NCBI GenBank assembly: GCA_035456465.1
Contig: DATIDD010000005.1
Coordinates: 62,001 to 126,000, forward strand
DNA: 64,000 nt
From: DATHTC01 sp035456465
GTDB lineage: Bacteria > Actinomycetota > Thermoleophilia > Gaiellales > Gaiellaceae
Direction: 5' to 3'
Below are positions 15,356 through 24,201 of this stretch, piece after piece. Under the pieces are notes generated by a model, which was given only the letters and a program-made list of their open reading frames with translations, did no database searches and was not told the origin of the DNA. Numbering within the stretch: position 1 is the first letter of the stretch; each line of letters starts with the position of its first letter. A program made the translations under genes and the position numbers.

Positions 15356-16837
15356 GTGGGAGGAGTACGGTACGGCCGAGATGCCGCCGTCGAGCCGCAC
15401 CTGACCCTGGCGACGACCGGGCACGCGCTCCTGGGCGAGCTGGCCGCGCTGGTCGGCCACGAGGCCGTCCGCCCCGGCAGCGACCGCGCGTACCTCGGCG
15501 ACGCCACCGAAGCACAGGGGCTCGTCGGCCGCGCGGACGCGATCTGCCTTCCCGGGAGCGCCGAGGACGTCGCGCGGGTCGTGGCGTGGTGCTACGAGCA
15601 CGACGTCGCGATCGTGCCGCGCGGCGGCGGCACGGGCTACGCCGGCGGCGCCGTGCCGATCGACGGCGGCGTCGTCGTCGCGCTCGAGCGCCTCGACCGC
15701 GTCCGCTCGTTCGACCCTCTCGTCTGGCGGATCTGCGTCGAGGCCGGCGTGCGGACTGCGCGCCTCCGGCGGCTCGCGGCCGAGCACGGCCTCCTCTTCC
15801 CGCCCGACCCCGGCGGGGCCGAGAGCTCCCAGATCGGGGGCAACATCGCCACCAACGCGGGCGGGCCGCACGCGTTCAAGTACGGGGTCACGGGCTCGTG
15901 GGTGACCGGCCTCGAAGCGGTCGTGCCGCCCGGAGAGCTGATCTCGGTCGGCGGCGCGGCCCGCAAGGACGTCGCCGGCTACGACCTCAAGAGCCTCCTC
16001 GTCGGCTCGGAGGGGACGCTGGGGATCGTCACCGCCGCCTGGCTGAGGCTCGTGCCGGCCCCGGAGGCCGCCTTCCCGGTGCTCGGCTTCTACCGCTCCG
16101 CGGCCGAGGGCAGCGCGGCCGTCGCTCGCGTGCTGGGCGACGGATTGCCGGTGGCGGCGCTCGAGTACCTGGACGAGGGAACGCTCGAGGCGGCCGGCCC
16201 GACGTTCCCGGGCGGCGTCCCGGACGGGACGCGATTCCTCGTCGTCGCCGAGGCCGACGGCGCCGCGGCCGAGGCGGCCCGACTGCGGGACGAGGTCGTC
16301 GCCGTGCTCGGCGAGGACGCCGTCGCCGTCCGCTCGCCGAGCGCGGCCGCCGACGTTCGCGCCCTGTGGCGCTGGCGCGGCGGCGTCTCGATCGCCGTCA
16401 CGAGCCGGCTCGGCTGGAAGGTCAGCGAGGACGTCGCCGTGCCCGTCGACCGGCTCGGAGAGGCGATCGCCGCCACCGTGGAGATCGGCCGCCGCCACGG
16501 GCTCCCGGCGTGCAGCTGGGGCCACGCGGGCGACGGCAACCTCCACTCGACCTTCCTGCTCACTCCCGGCGACCGGGAGGAGCTCGAGCGGGCGACCGCG
16601 GCGGCCGGCGAGCTGTTCGCGCTCGCGGTGGAGCTCGGCGGCACCGTGTCGGGCGAGCACGGGCTCGGGTGGACGAAGCGAGGCGAGCTGCGACGGCAGT
16701 GGGGTCCGCGCGCCCTCGCCCTCCACGCCGCGGTGAAGCTCGCCTTCGACCCGAAGGGGCTGCTGAACCCCGGCAAGAAGACGTCGGCCGCCCGGGACGA
16801 GCGCGCGCTGCCGACGCTCGGGGCCGTCACGGAGTAG
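15356..16837 (+). CDS. FAD-linked oxidase, glycolate/D-lactate dehydrogenase (GlcD) type
   Basis: A 493-residue vanillyl-alcohol-oxidase/PCMH-type flavoprotein. The FAD domain contains PRGGGTGYAGGAVP and the segment GGNIATNAGGPHAFKYGVT; the substrate-binding cap ends with WGHAGDGNLHSTF and the C-terminus has SGEHGLGWTKR and FDPKGLLNPGKK, all hallmarks of GlcD-type D-2-hydroxyacid dehydrogenases. No iron-sulfur partner (GlcF) is next to it, so it may act alone with a quinone or with a distant partner. The start is uncertain: GTG 15356 is the only standard codon in frame, but GGGAGGAG lies downstream of it at 15358, and a TACGGT box at 15366 points to a start near 15380-15400 where only non-standard codons exist in this frame. 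Confidence 0.82.
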   Translation: MGGVRYGRDAAVEPHLTLATTGHALLGELAALVGHEAVRPGSDRAYLGDATEAQGLVGRADAICLPGSAEDVARVVAWCYEHDVAIVPRGGGTGYAGGAVPIDGGVVVALERLDRVRSFDPLVWRICVEAGVRTARLRRLAAEHGLLFPPDPGGAESSQIGGNIATNAGGPHAFKYGVTGSWVTGLEAVVPPGELISVGGAARKDVAGYDLKSLLVGSEGTLGIVTAAWLRLVPAPEAAFPVLGFYRSAAEGSAAVARVLGDGLPVAALEYLDEGTLEAAGPTFPGGVPDGTRFLVVAEADGAAAEAARLRDEVVAVLGEDAVAVRSPSAAADVRALWRWRGGVSIAVTSRLGWKVSEDVAVPVDRLGEAIAATVEIGRRHGLPACSWGHAGDGNLHSTFLLTPGDREELERATAAAGELFALAVELGGTVSGEHGLGWTKRGELRRQWGPRALALHAAVKLAFDPKGLLNPGKKTSAARDERALPTLGAVTE

Positions 16838-17306
16838 ATTCGGCCGCGACCCCGACGCGGCAGCCAGAAGGGCGGTCTAGGCGGCCTCCTCGGCAGCCTC
16901 TTCGGCGGCAAGCGCGGCGGCGGGAGTGGCGCCGGGAACCTCGCGATGCTCGCGCCGGTGCCCCTGCCGGTCGTCGCCAAGCTCCTGGCCGGCGGCGGCC
17001 TGCAGAAGATCCTCGCCGGAGCCCAGCAGCAGGGGCTCGGCGACAAGGCCAACTCGTGGGTCGGCACGGGCGAGAACGCGCCGCTCTCGCCGGACGAGCT
17101 GCGGCGGGGGGTCGGCGACGACACCATCCGGGAGGGAGGCGGCGGCGGAGGCCGGCGTCTCCGAGGACGAGGCTGCAGCCGGCCTGGCGACGCTGCTCCC
17201 GCAGGTGGTCGACCGGATGACGCCGGCGGGGCAGGTCCCCGACGAGGCAGAGGTCGACCGGGCCGCCGCGGAGCTCGAGCGGGCGGCGCGGGCGCGCTCG
17301 GCCTAG
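16838..17306 (+). pseudogene. YidB/DUF937-like gene, frameshifted and without a normal start codon
   Basis: Two overlapping frames together encode one YidB-like protein. The first, open directly after the previous stop codon, gives a Gly-rich start (GGLGGLLGSLFGGKRGG) and LQKILAGAQQQGLGDKANSWVGTGENAPLS; the second gives AAAEAGVSEDEAAAGLATLL and PQVVDRMTPAGQVPDEAEVDRA. The switch falls in GGAGGGAGG at 17131-17139; removing one G restores a continuous protein. The first frame has no ATG, GTG or TTG; AAGGGCGG at 16868 precedes CTA where a start would be expected. So it is either a decaying gene or a sequencing error plus a rare start. Its stop overlaps the aquaporin stop within a shared CTAG. 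Confidence 0.7.
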
Positions 17307-18004
17307 CGAGCAGCGTCCTCGGGCGCGGCCACCTCCACCGTCTCGACGTCGACGACCACGTAGCGCCCGTAGAGGTAGGCGTGGATCGCCGCGCCGATCA
17401 CCGCGCCGAGCAGCGGTGCGACGATGTAGATCCAGACGTCGTTCCACTCGTTCCCGACGATCGCAGGGCCCAGCGTCCGCGCCGGGTTCACCGAGGAGCC
17501 GCTCACGGGGATCGCCGCGAAGTGGATCGCGACGAGGGTCAGCGGGATCGCGAGCAGCGCCGTCCCGAACACGCGCTGGCTGCGCGACGACTGCAGGATC
17601 ACGGCGACGAAGACGGCCGTCAGGAGCAGCTCGAGCCAGAAGGCGTCCCAGGTCGCCGAGGGCGTCGTCGCCGTCGACGCGACGTCGTCCCGGCTGAACG
17701 CGGCGAGCACGGCGAGCGACGCGAGGATCCCGCCGGCGAGCTGTGAGATCCAGTAGCCCACGAGCGACGGCAGGTCGAGGCGGCCGGTGGCGAACATGCC
17801 CAGCGAGACCGCCGGGTTGAAGTGGCCGCCGGAGATCTCGCCGAAGGCGTACAGGCCGGCGAGGAGCGCGAGGCCGAAGCCGAACGGCACGGCGAGGAGC
17901 ACGGGCGCGTCGGCGGCGACCGCAGCCAGGATCGAGAGCGACCCGACGAAGACGAGCGTGAACGTGCCGAGGAGCTCGGCGACGTACTTCTGCAGGTTCT
18001 CCAT
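17303..18004 (-). CDS. Aquaporin, probably water-selective (AqpZ-like)
   Basis: A 233-residue MIP-family channel with six helices and both NPA boxes (HFNPAVSLG, residues 61-69, and SVNPARTLGPA, 171-181). The selectivity filter Arg176 and a His at 161 (AIHFAAIPVSGSSVNPAR) align with Arg189 and His174 of AqpZ, which favours a water channel over a glycerol facilitator. ATG 18004 has GGAGG five to six bases upstream. The C-terminal tail is acidic. The gene is divergent from the 2-hydroxyacid dehydrogenase gene and converges with the broken YidB gene. Confidence 0.9.
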   Translation of the reverse strand: MENLQKYVAELLGTFTLVFVGSLSILAAVAADAPVLLAVPFGFGLALLAGLYAFGEISGGHFNPAVSLGMFATGRLDLPSLVGYWISQLAGGILASLAVLAAFSRDDVASTATTPSATWDAFWLELLLTAVFVAVILQSSRSQRVFGTALLAIPLTLVAIHFAAIPVSGSSVNPARTLGPAIVGNEWNDVWIYIVAPLLGAVIGAAIHAYLYGRYVVVDVETVEVAAPEDAAR

Positions 18005-18103
18005 GAAGGCCTCCGGGAGGTGGGCGAGGAGTCCGGAGGATTCTCTGGACGGCGCCGGACGGCGGCGGCCACGCAGCGCCGGTGCGCGCGGCATGCTCCC
18101 GGG

Positions 18104-19084
18104 GTGAGGATCGCGGTCCTCGACGACTACCAGGACGCCGTCCGCGGCCTGAGCTGCTTCCGGCTGCTCGACGGACACGAGGTCGCCGTGCTCGTGCGCG
18201 CGGCCGACCCGGAGGAGCTCGCCGACGTCGAGGCGCTCGTGCCGATCCGCGAGCGCACCCGGATCGACGAGGCGCTCCTCGCCCGGCTCCCGCGCCTCCG
18301 GCTCGTCTCCCAGACCGGCCGGGTCGGGCCGCACCTCGACCTCGGGGCCTGCACGGCCCGCGGCGTCGCCGTCGCCGAGGGCGTGGGCGCTCCGGTGGCG
18401 ACGGCGGAGCTCACGTGGGCCCTCGTCCTGGCCGGCGCGCGGAGGCTGACCCAGTACGCGGCGGCGCTGCACGCGGGCGAGTGGCAGCGGAACGGCCTCG
18501 AGGACGTCGACGGTGGCCTCGGCTTCGCGCTCGAGGGCCGCACCCTCGGGATCCTCGGCCTCGGGCGGATCGGCAGCCGGGTCGCAGCGTTCGGCCGCGC
18601 GTTCGGGATGGACGTGCTCGTGTGGGGGCGCGAGCGCTCGCGCGCGGCCGCGGCCGAGGCCGGCTTCGCCACGGCGGCGTCCGCCGAGGACGTGCTGGCG
18701 CGCGCCGACGTCGCCAGCCTCCACCTGCGGCTCTCGGAGGAGACGCGCGGGATCGTGTCCCTCGCCGCGCTGCGGACGATGAAGCCGACGGCGCTGCTCG
18801 TGAACACCGCCCGCGCCGCGCTCGTCGAGCCGGGCGCGCTCGCCGCCGCCCTGGAGCAGGGGCGGCCCGGCGCGGCCGCCGTCGACGTCTTCGACGCCGA
18901 GCCCGCGGTGGACGACACGCTGCTGCAGCTCCCGAACGTCGTCGCGACCCCGCACGTCGGCTTCGTCGAGCGCGATGCCTACGAGCGCATGTTCGAGGCG
19001 GCGTTCCGCAACGTCCTGCGCTTCGCCGCCGGCGACGCGAGCGTCGTCGTCAACCCGGAGGCGCTCGACCGGGGCGAGCGATGA
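18104..19084 (+). CDS. D-2-hydroxyacid dehydrogenase family protein
   Basis: A 326-residue NAD(P)-dependent dehydrogenase of the D-isomer family. The nucleotide site is GILGLGRIGSRVAAFG (Gly152-Gly157), and the catalytic Arg, Glu and His fall in NTARAALVEPGAL, VDVFDAEP and TPHVGF. The N-terminal MRIAVLDDYQDAVRGLSCF resembles the subgroup annotated as phosphoglycerate dehydrogenase-like proteins of unknown substrate, so glyoxylate, hydroxypyruvate or other 2-ketoacids are possible. GTG at 18104 has CATGCT six bases upstream and no Shine-Dalgarno sequence; longer in-frame starts run antisense through the aquaporin gene and are rejected. Confidence 0.85.
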   Translation: MRIAVLDDYQDAVRGLSCFRLLDGHEVAVLVRAADPEELADVEALVPIRERTRIDEALLARLPRLRLVSQTGRVGPHLDLGACTARGVAVAEGVGAPVATAELTWALVLAGARRLTQYAAALHAGEWQRNGLEDVDGGLGFALEGRTLGILGLGRIGSRVAAFGRAFGMDVLVWGRERSRAAAAEAGFATAASAEDVLARADVASLHLRLSEETRGIVSLAALRTMKPTALLVNTARAALVEPGALAAALEQGRPGAAAVDVFDAEPAVDDTLLQLPNVVATPHVGFVERDAYERMFEAAFRNVLRFAAGDASVVVNPEALDRGER

Positions 19085-19129
19085 GTCCCGCGTGGGCGCC
19101 GGGTTGATGCCGGAGCCTCCCGCTCCCGG

Positions 19130-20968
19130 CTAGACCGGCACGAGCCCGCGGGCGCGCCGCGAGGCGGCCGACTGGCGCCTCTGGGCCGAGAGCTCGAGCT
19201 TCCGCAGGCGCACGTGCGACGGGGTCACCTCGACGCACTCGTCGTCGCGGATGAACTCGAGCGCCTGCTCGAGCGACAGCGGGCGCGGCGGGATCAGCCG
19301 GACGAGCTCCTCGGCGGTCGAGGAGCGCATGTTCGTCAGCTTCTTCTCCTTCGTCGCGTTGACGTCGAGGTCCTCGGCACGCGCGTTCTCGCCCACGATC
19401 ATCCCCTCGTACAGCTCCGCGCCGGGCCCCACGAACAGCTGCCCGCGCTCCTGGAGGTTCAGCAGCGCGAACGAGGTGGCCGTGCCGCGGCGGTCGGCCA
19501 CGAGGCTCCCCGTCGGGCGGGTCCGCAACTCGCCGTGCCAGGGCTCGTAGCGGTCGAAGACGTGGTGGATGATCCCGGTGCCGCGGGTCTCGGTGAGGAA
19601 CTCCGTGCGGAAGCCGATCAGCCCGCGCGCGGGCACGAGGTACTCGATCCGCACCCAGCCGGTGCCGTGGTTGACCATCTGCTCCATCCGCCCCCGACGG
19701 AGCGCGAGCAGCTGCGTGATCACCCCGACGTATTCCTCCGGCGCGTCGATCGCGAGCCGCTCGACGGGCTCGTGCAGGACGCCGTCGACCTCGCGCGTGA
19801 CCACCTGCGGCTTCCCCACGGTGAGCTCGAAGCCCTCGCGGCGCATCAGCTCGACGAGCACGGCGAGCTGGAGCTCGCCGCGCCCCTGCACCTCCCACGC
19901 GTCCGGCTGCGCGGTCGGGAGCACCCGCAGCGAGACGTTGCCGACGAGCTCCTGGTCGAGGCGCGCCTTGACCATCGAGGCGGTGAGGCGGGTCCCGTCG
20001 CGGCCCGAGAGGGGCGAGGTGTTGATCCCGACGGTCATCGAGAGGCTCGGCTCGTCGACGCCGATCACGGGCAACGGCCGGGGGTCGTCGGGATCGGCCA
20101 GCGTCTCGCCGATCGTGACCTCGGGGATGCCGGCCACCGCAACGAGCTCTCCGGGCCCGGCCTCCGGGGCGTCGACCCGGTCCAGCGCATCGCTCACGTA
20201 CAACTCGGTCACGCGCGCGCGCTCGACCTCGCCGGTCGTCCGGCACCACGCGACCTGGGCGCCCTTGCGGATCGTCCCCTGGACGACGCGGCAGATCGCG
20301 AGCCGGCCGACGTACGGGGAGGCGTCGAGGTTCGTCACGTGCGCCTGCAGCGGGTGCCCCTCCTCGTACTCGGGCGCGGGGATGTGCGCGATCAGCGTCT
20401 CGAGCAGCGGGCGCAGGTCGGTGGCGAGCTCATCGCCGTTTAGCGCGGCGCGGCCGGCCTTCGCGTTGCAGAGCACGATGGGGAACTCGATCTGGCCCTC
20501 GTCGGCGTCGAGGTCGAGGAACAGCTCGTAGACCTCGTTCACCACCTCCTCGACGCGCGCGTCCGGCCGGTCGACCTTGTTCACGACGAGGATCACCGGG
20601 AGGCGGGCCTCGAGCGCCTTCCGCAGCACGAACCGGGTCTGCGGCAGCGGCCCCTCGCTCGCGTCGACGAGCAGCAGCACCCCGTCGACCATGTGGAGCG
20701 CACGCTCGACCTCGCCGCCGAAGTCGGCGTGCCCCGGCGTGTCGACGATGTTCACCTTCGTGCCGCCCCAGCGGACGGCGGTGTTCTTGGCCAGGATCGT
20801 GATCCCCTTCTCGCGCTCGAGGTCCATGGAGTCGAGCACGCGCTCGGCGACGTCCTGGTTCGCGCGGAAGGAGCCCGACTGCCAGAGCATCGCGTCGACG
20901 AGCGTCGTCTTCCCGTGGTCGACGTGGGCGACGATGGCGACGTTGCGGATGTCCTGGCGGCGCGGCAC
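19130..20968 (-). CDS. typA: Translational GTPase TypA/BipA
   Basis: A 612-residue ribosome-associated GTPase. G1 is AHVDHGKTTL, G3 DTPGHADFGGEV, G4 NKVDRPDARVEE. After the G domain come the beta-barrel domain and the two EF-G-like domains, then the TypA-specific C-terminus with GTATSFALLNLQERGQLFVGP-type sequence and the NMRSSTAEE motif. Length matches typical TypA (600-615). The protein binds 70S ribosomes and affects 50S assembly and stress or cold growth in other bacteria. GTG at 20968 is chosen because TACCCT lies six bases before it; its minus-10 box overlaps that of tag on the other strand. Confidence 0.93.
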   Translation of the reverse strand: MPRRQDIRNVAIVAHVDHGKTTLVDAMLWQSGSFRANQDVAERVLDSMDLEREKGITILAKNTAVRWGGTKVNIVDTPGHADFGGEVERALHMVDGVLLLVDASEGPLPQTRFVLRKALEARLPVILVVNKVDRPDARVEEVVNEVYELFLDLDADEGQIEFPIVLCNAKAGRAALNGDELATDLRPLLETLIAHIPAPEYEEGHPLQAHVTNLDASPYVGRLAICRVVQGTIRKGAQVAWCRTTGEVERARVTELYVSDALDRVDAPEAGPGELVAVAGIPEVTIGETLADPDDPRPLPVIGVDEPSLSMTVGINTSPLSGRDGTRLTASMVKARLDQELVGNVSLRVLPTAQPDAWEVQGRGELQLAVLVELMRREGFELTVGKPQVVTREVDGVLHEPVERLAIDAPEEYVGVITQLLALRRGRMEQMVNHGTGWVRIEYLVPARGLIGFRTEFLTETRGTGIIHHVFDRYEPWHGELRTRPTGSLVADRRGTATSFALLNLQERGQLFVGPGAELYEGMIVGENARAEDLDVNATKEKKLTNMRSSTAEELVRLIPPRPLSLEQALEFIRDDECVEVTPSHVRLRKLELSAQRRQSAASRRARGLVPV

Positions 20969-20974
20969 CGGCGG

Positions 20975-20984
20975 AGGGTAGCGT
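20975..20984. promoter_or_regulatory. Overlapping back-to-back minus-10 boxes of typA and tag
   Basis: The sequence AGGGTAGCGT contains TACCCT on the minus strand (20975-20980), six bases before the typA GTG, and TAGCGT on the plus strand (20979-20984), seven bases before the tag GTG. The two hexamers share the TA at 20979-20980. Only 23 bases separate the start codons and neither has a Shine-Dalgarno sequence, so both messages are probably leaderless and mutually exclusive in initiation. Confidence 0.55.
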
Positions 20985-20991
20985 CGGCCCC

Positions 20992-21603
20992 GTGGCACGC
21001 GATCTCGTTCGGGACGCTGAGGCGGCGACGCGGTGCGCCTGGGTGCCGCTCGACGACCCGCTGTACGTCGCCTACCACGACGACGAGTGGGGGATGCCGA
21101 CGCGCGACGACCGCGACCTCTACGAGCTGCTCACGCTCGAAGGCGCGCAGGCGGGGCTGTCGTGGGCGACGATCCTGCGCAAGCGGGAGGGCTACCGGCG
21201 CGCGTTCGCGGGCTTCGACGCCGAGGCCGTCGCCCGCTTCGGGCCCGACGACGTGCAGCGCCTGCTGGCCGACACGGGCATCGTCCGGAACCGGCTGAAG
21301 GTCGAGTCGACGATCTCCAACGCGCGCGCCGTGCTCGAGCTCGACGTGCCGCTGTCCGAGCTCCTGTGGAGCTTCGTCGACGGCGAGCAGCGGATGAACG
21401 CGTGGCGGACGCTCGCGGAGATCCCCGCCGAGACGCCCGAGTCGAGGGCGATGTCGAAGGAGCTGAAGCGGCGCGGGTTCCGCTTCGTCGGGCCGACGGT
21501 CTGCTACGCGCTGATGCAGGCGGCGGGGCTCGTCGACGACCACACCGTCGACTGCTTCCGCCGCGCGGCAGGCGCTACGGGCGCCTCGCCGGCCTCCGCG
21601 TGA
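20992..21603 (+). CDS. tag: DNA-3-methyladenine glycosylase I
   Basis: A 203-residue base-excision repair enzyme. The motifs CAWVPLDDPLYVAYHDDEWG at the start, LYELLTLEGAQAGLSWATILRKREGYR, and the C-terminal MQAAGLVDDHTVDCF agree with Tag, including Cys and His residues that bind zinc in the E. coli enzyme (N-terminal Cys and His; C-terminal His and Cys). It excises 3-methyladenine from alkylated DNA. The C-terminus overlaps the 3' end of the convergent secreted-protein gene by 29 bases. Confidence 0.92.
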   Translation: MARDLVRDAEAATRCAWVPLDDPLYVAYHDDEWGMPTRDDRDLYELLTLEGAQAGLSWATILRKREGYRRAFAGFDAEAVARFGPDDVQRLLADTGIVRNRLKVESTISNARAVLELDVPLSELLWSFVDGEQRMNAWRTLAEIPAETPESRAMSKELKRRGFRFVGPTVCYALMQAAGLVDDHTVDCFRRAAGATGASPASA

Positions 21604-24133
21604 CCCGCTCGCACCGCTTGACCTTGTCGGCCCGGTCGACGGTCGCGCGATCCGTGCCGGGCCCGCAGTCGACCGTGTCGACCGCACCGTCGGTCGCGAC
21701 GATCGTGTCGTTGCCGGCGCCGCCGAGGAGCACGTCCTTCCCGCCCCTGCCGTCGATCCGGTCGTTGCCGCCGAGACCGCTGATCGTCTCGGCCCGGTTC
21801 GTGCCGACGAGCCGGTCGTTGCGGGCACTGCCCCGGATCGACTTGGTCGTCGCGGGGGCCTTCGCCGCGACGACGGCGGAGATCGCCGAGGTCGCCTGCG
21901 TGGATCCGGCTGCGTTGCCGGCGGTGACGAGCAGCCGCATGCGGCGACCGACGTCGGCGGCGACGAGGACGTAGGAGCTCTTCGTCGCGAGCGCAACCGG
22001 GGTGCAGGTCGTCCCCGTCCTCGGACAGCGCTGCCACTGGTACGAGTACGTCATCGGCGTCGTCCCCGTCCACCGGCCGGTCGCCGCGACGAGCGTCCGC
22101 CCCTTCGCGAGCACGCCCGTGAACGACGGCGCGGCCGTGTTGCTCGGCCGCGTCGCGGCGGTCGTCGTCGCGCCCCCGGCCTCGATCACGTCGGTCGCGC
22201 CCGAGGTGACGGTGGCGGAGCCGGAGGCGTTACGGGCGGTGACGGCGACCACGACCGTCCCGCCGACCTCCGACGCGGTCAGCACGTAGGACTGCGCCGT
22301 CGCTCCGGCGATGGCGGCGCAGCCGGCGCCCGCCGCGTTGCAGCGCTGCCACTGGTACGTGTAGGTCAGAGGGAGCGTGCCCGTCCACGTGCCGTTCGTC
22401 GCCGACAGGACGGAGCCGGCGCGCTCGGTGCCGCTGACGGACGGCCTGAACGTGTTCACGGGCGCCTGGCCCGCGACGACCGCCGTCGGCTCCGAGGTCG
22501 CCGTCGCCGTCCCGAAGTCGTTCGTCGCGGTCACCGCGACGCGGAGCCTCGAGCCGACGTCCGCGCTCGTCGCGGTGTACGAGGTCGTGATCGCGCCGGC
22601 GATGTCGCGGCAGTTCGCTCCCGCCGAGTCGCACCGTCGCCACTGGTACGCGTAGACGATCGTCGGCGCGCCCGTCCACGTGCCTCGCGTGGCGAGGAAG
22701 GACGTGGACGCGGCGGCGCTCGTGGACGTGGACTCCGTGATCGCGGGCAGCACGGTGTTCGAGGGGAGGTTGCTGGACACGAGCGGCGAGGGGAGCGACT
22801 CCGCCGTCACGCTGCCCTCGGCGTTCGTCGCGGTGACCTCGACCCGCAGCGTCTTGCCGACGTCGGCCGAAGCGACCGCGTACACGCTCGCGGTCGACGC
22901 CGGGCCGACGTGGACGCAGTTCGCGCCTGCGGCGTCGCAGCGCTTCCAGCGGTAGGTGAAGACGAGGTTCGCGCCTGTCCACGTGCCCGTCGTGGCCTCG
23001 AGCGTCTCGCCCAGGATCGTCTCTCCCTCGATCGCCGGGGGCGTCACGTTGCGCGGCGCGGAGGCGCCGACGACCGGAGTCGCGAGTGACGTGCCGGGCG
23101 CGGAGCCGTCGGGCGTCGTCGCGGTGACCCTGACGCGGATCGTGCCGCCGATGTCGAGCGAGCCGACCGTGTAGGTGTCGCCCGTTGCGCCCGGGATCGC
23201 GACACAGCCCGACCCGCCCGAGGAGCAGCGCGTCCACTGGTACGAGTAGCCGGTGATCCCGCTGAGCGACGTCCAGGCGCCGACGCTGCTCGAGAGCACC
23301 ACGCCGTCCCGCATCACGCCGCCTGCGGTCGGATCGAGCGTGATCTCCGGCGGTGCCGTGTTCGCGACCGCGAGCCCCCAGTCGGGCTGCTTCGCGCCCG
23401 AGGCGACCAGCTCGCGCGGCGAGCCGCCGCCCGCGGGCACGACCTTGAGCGCGCCGGCCGACAGCGACGTCGCGTACACGATCTCGTCGCCGCCCGGAGC
23501 CCAGCTCGGCGAGAACGCGCCACTCGTGGTGAGCTGCATCCGGCTCGTGCCGTCGACGTTCATCACGAACAGCTCGCCGTCGGAGACGTACGCGATCCTG
23601 GTGCCGTCGGGCGACCACGCCGGGCTGCCCTGGACGCCGCTGCTCGCGAGGACGCTCGGCGCGCCGCCGCCCGAGGGCGCGACCGCGATGTCGTCGCCGC
23701 TCACGAACACGATCTGGGTCCCGTCCGGCGACCAGGCGGGATCGCTGCCGGAGCCGATCGTGACCGAGGCACAAGCCGCCGGCGACACGTCGCCGATCTT
23801 CACGGAGCCGCCGTCGACGTACGCGAGCCGTGCCCCGCTCGGCGAGATCGCCGGATCCGACCCTGCGCAGAGTGTCCCCGCGCCGAGGCGTACCACGTTG
23901 CCGCCGTCGTCGTAGAGGATCACGGCGGCGTCGCTCGAGCTCGACGGGTTCGCGCCGGCGACGCCGAGGTCGGTGACCGACGTCCCGTTGGCCGCGATCG
24001 TGTGGAGCGTCCCGCCGCTCACGTACACGATCCGCTTCGCCGTCGTGGACGACGCCGACGCGGGCCCGAGCACGAGCAGGAACAGCGCCCCGACGGCGAG
24101 GAGGGAAACCCGAGTGCGGAGCCGCGCCCTCAC
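21575..24133 (-). CDS. Secreted protein: PD40 propeller, five Ig-like repeats, RTX end
   Basis: An 852-residue exported protein. A signal peptide (residues 1-28, ending GPASAS) is followed by about five TolB/PD40 propeller blades (WSPDGTQIVFVSGDD, WSPDGTRIAYVSDGE and similar). Then come five Ig-like repeats of about 90 residues; each has a YQWxRC...G-C core with a pair of cysteines likely to form a disulfide (for example YQWQRCNAAGAGC). The end has RTX-type calcium-binding turns (NDRIDGRGGKDVLLGGAGND) and a terminal module CGPGTD...RCERV shared with two other proteins in this window. GTG 24133 follows AGGAAGG at short spacing. A cell-surface or extracellular matrix role is likely; no enzyme motif is visible. 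Confidence 0.85.
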   Translation of the reverse strand: MRARLRTRVSLLAVGALFLLVLGPASASSTTAKRIVYVSGGTLHTIAANGTSVTDLGVAGANPSSSSDAAVILYDDGGNVVRLGAGTLCAGSDPAISPSGARLAYVDGGSVKIGDVSPAACASVTIGSGSDPAWSPDGTQIVFVSGDDIAVAPSGGGAPSVLASSGVQGSPAWSPDGTRIAYVSDGELFVMNVDGTSRMQLTTSGAFSPSWAPGGDEIVYATSLSAGALKVVPAGGGSPRELVASGAKQPDWGLAVANTAPPEITLDPTAGGVMRDGVVLSSSVGAWTSLSGITGYSYQWTRCSSGGSGCVAIPGATGDTYTVGSLDIGGTIRVRVTATTPDGSAPGTSLATPVVGASAPRNVTPPAIEGETILGETLEATTGTWTGANLVFTYRWKRCDAAGANCVHVGPASTASVYAVASADVGKTLRVEVTATNAEGSVTAESLPSPLVSSNLPSNTVLPAITESTSTSAAASTSFLATRGTWTGAPTIVYAYQWRRCDSAGANCRDIAGAITTSYTATSADVGSRLRVAVTATNDFGTATATSEPTAVVAGQAPVNTFRPSVSGTERAGSVLSATNGTWTGTLPLTYTYQWQRCNAAGAGCAAIAGATAQSYVLTASEVGGTVVVAVTARNASGSATVTSGATDVIEAGGATTTAATRPSNTAAPSFTGVLAKGRTLVAATGRWTGTTPMTYSYQWQRCPRTGTTCTPVALATKSSYVLVAADVGRRMRLLVTAGNAAGSTQATSAISAVVAAKAPATTKSIRGSARNDRLVGTNRAETISGLGGNDRIDGRGGKDVLLGGAGNDTIVATDGAVDTVDCGPGTDRATVDRADKVKRCERVTRRPARRP

Positions 24134-24162
24134 TGGCCTTCCTGGTTTCTAGCAGTATTTAC

Positions 24163-24190
24163 CGCCGGGCGCACCCCCGCCGCCCCGGCG
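24163..24190 (-). terminator. Hairpin at the end of the seven-gene operon
   Basis: CGCCGGG (24163-24169) and CCCGGCG (24184-24190) form a seven-base stem just after the P1 peptidase stop codon. On the minus strand it is followed by the AT-rich GGTAAATACTGC, rare in this DNA, which supports a terminator. Confidence 0.5.
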
Positions 24191-24201
24191 CTCGGGTCGC
24201 G

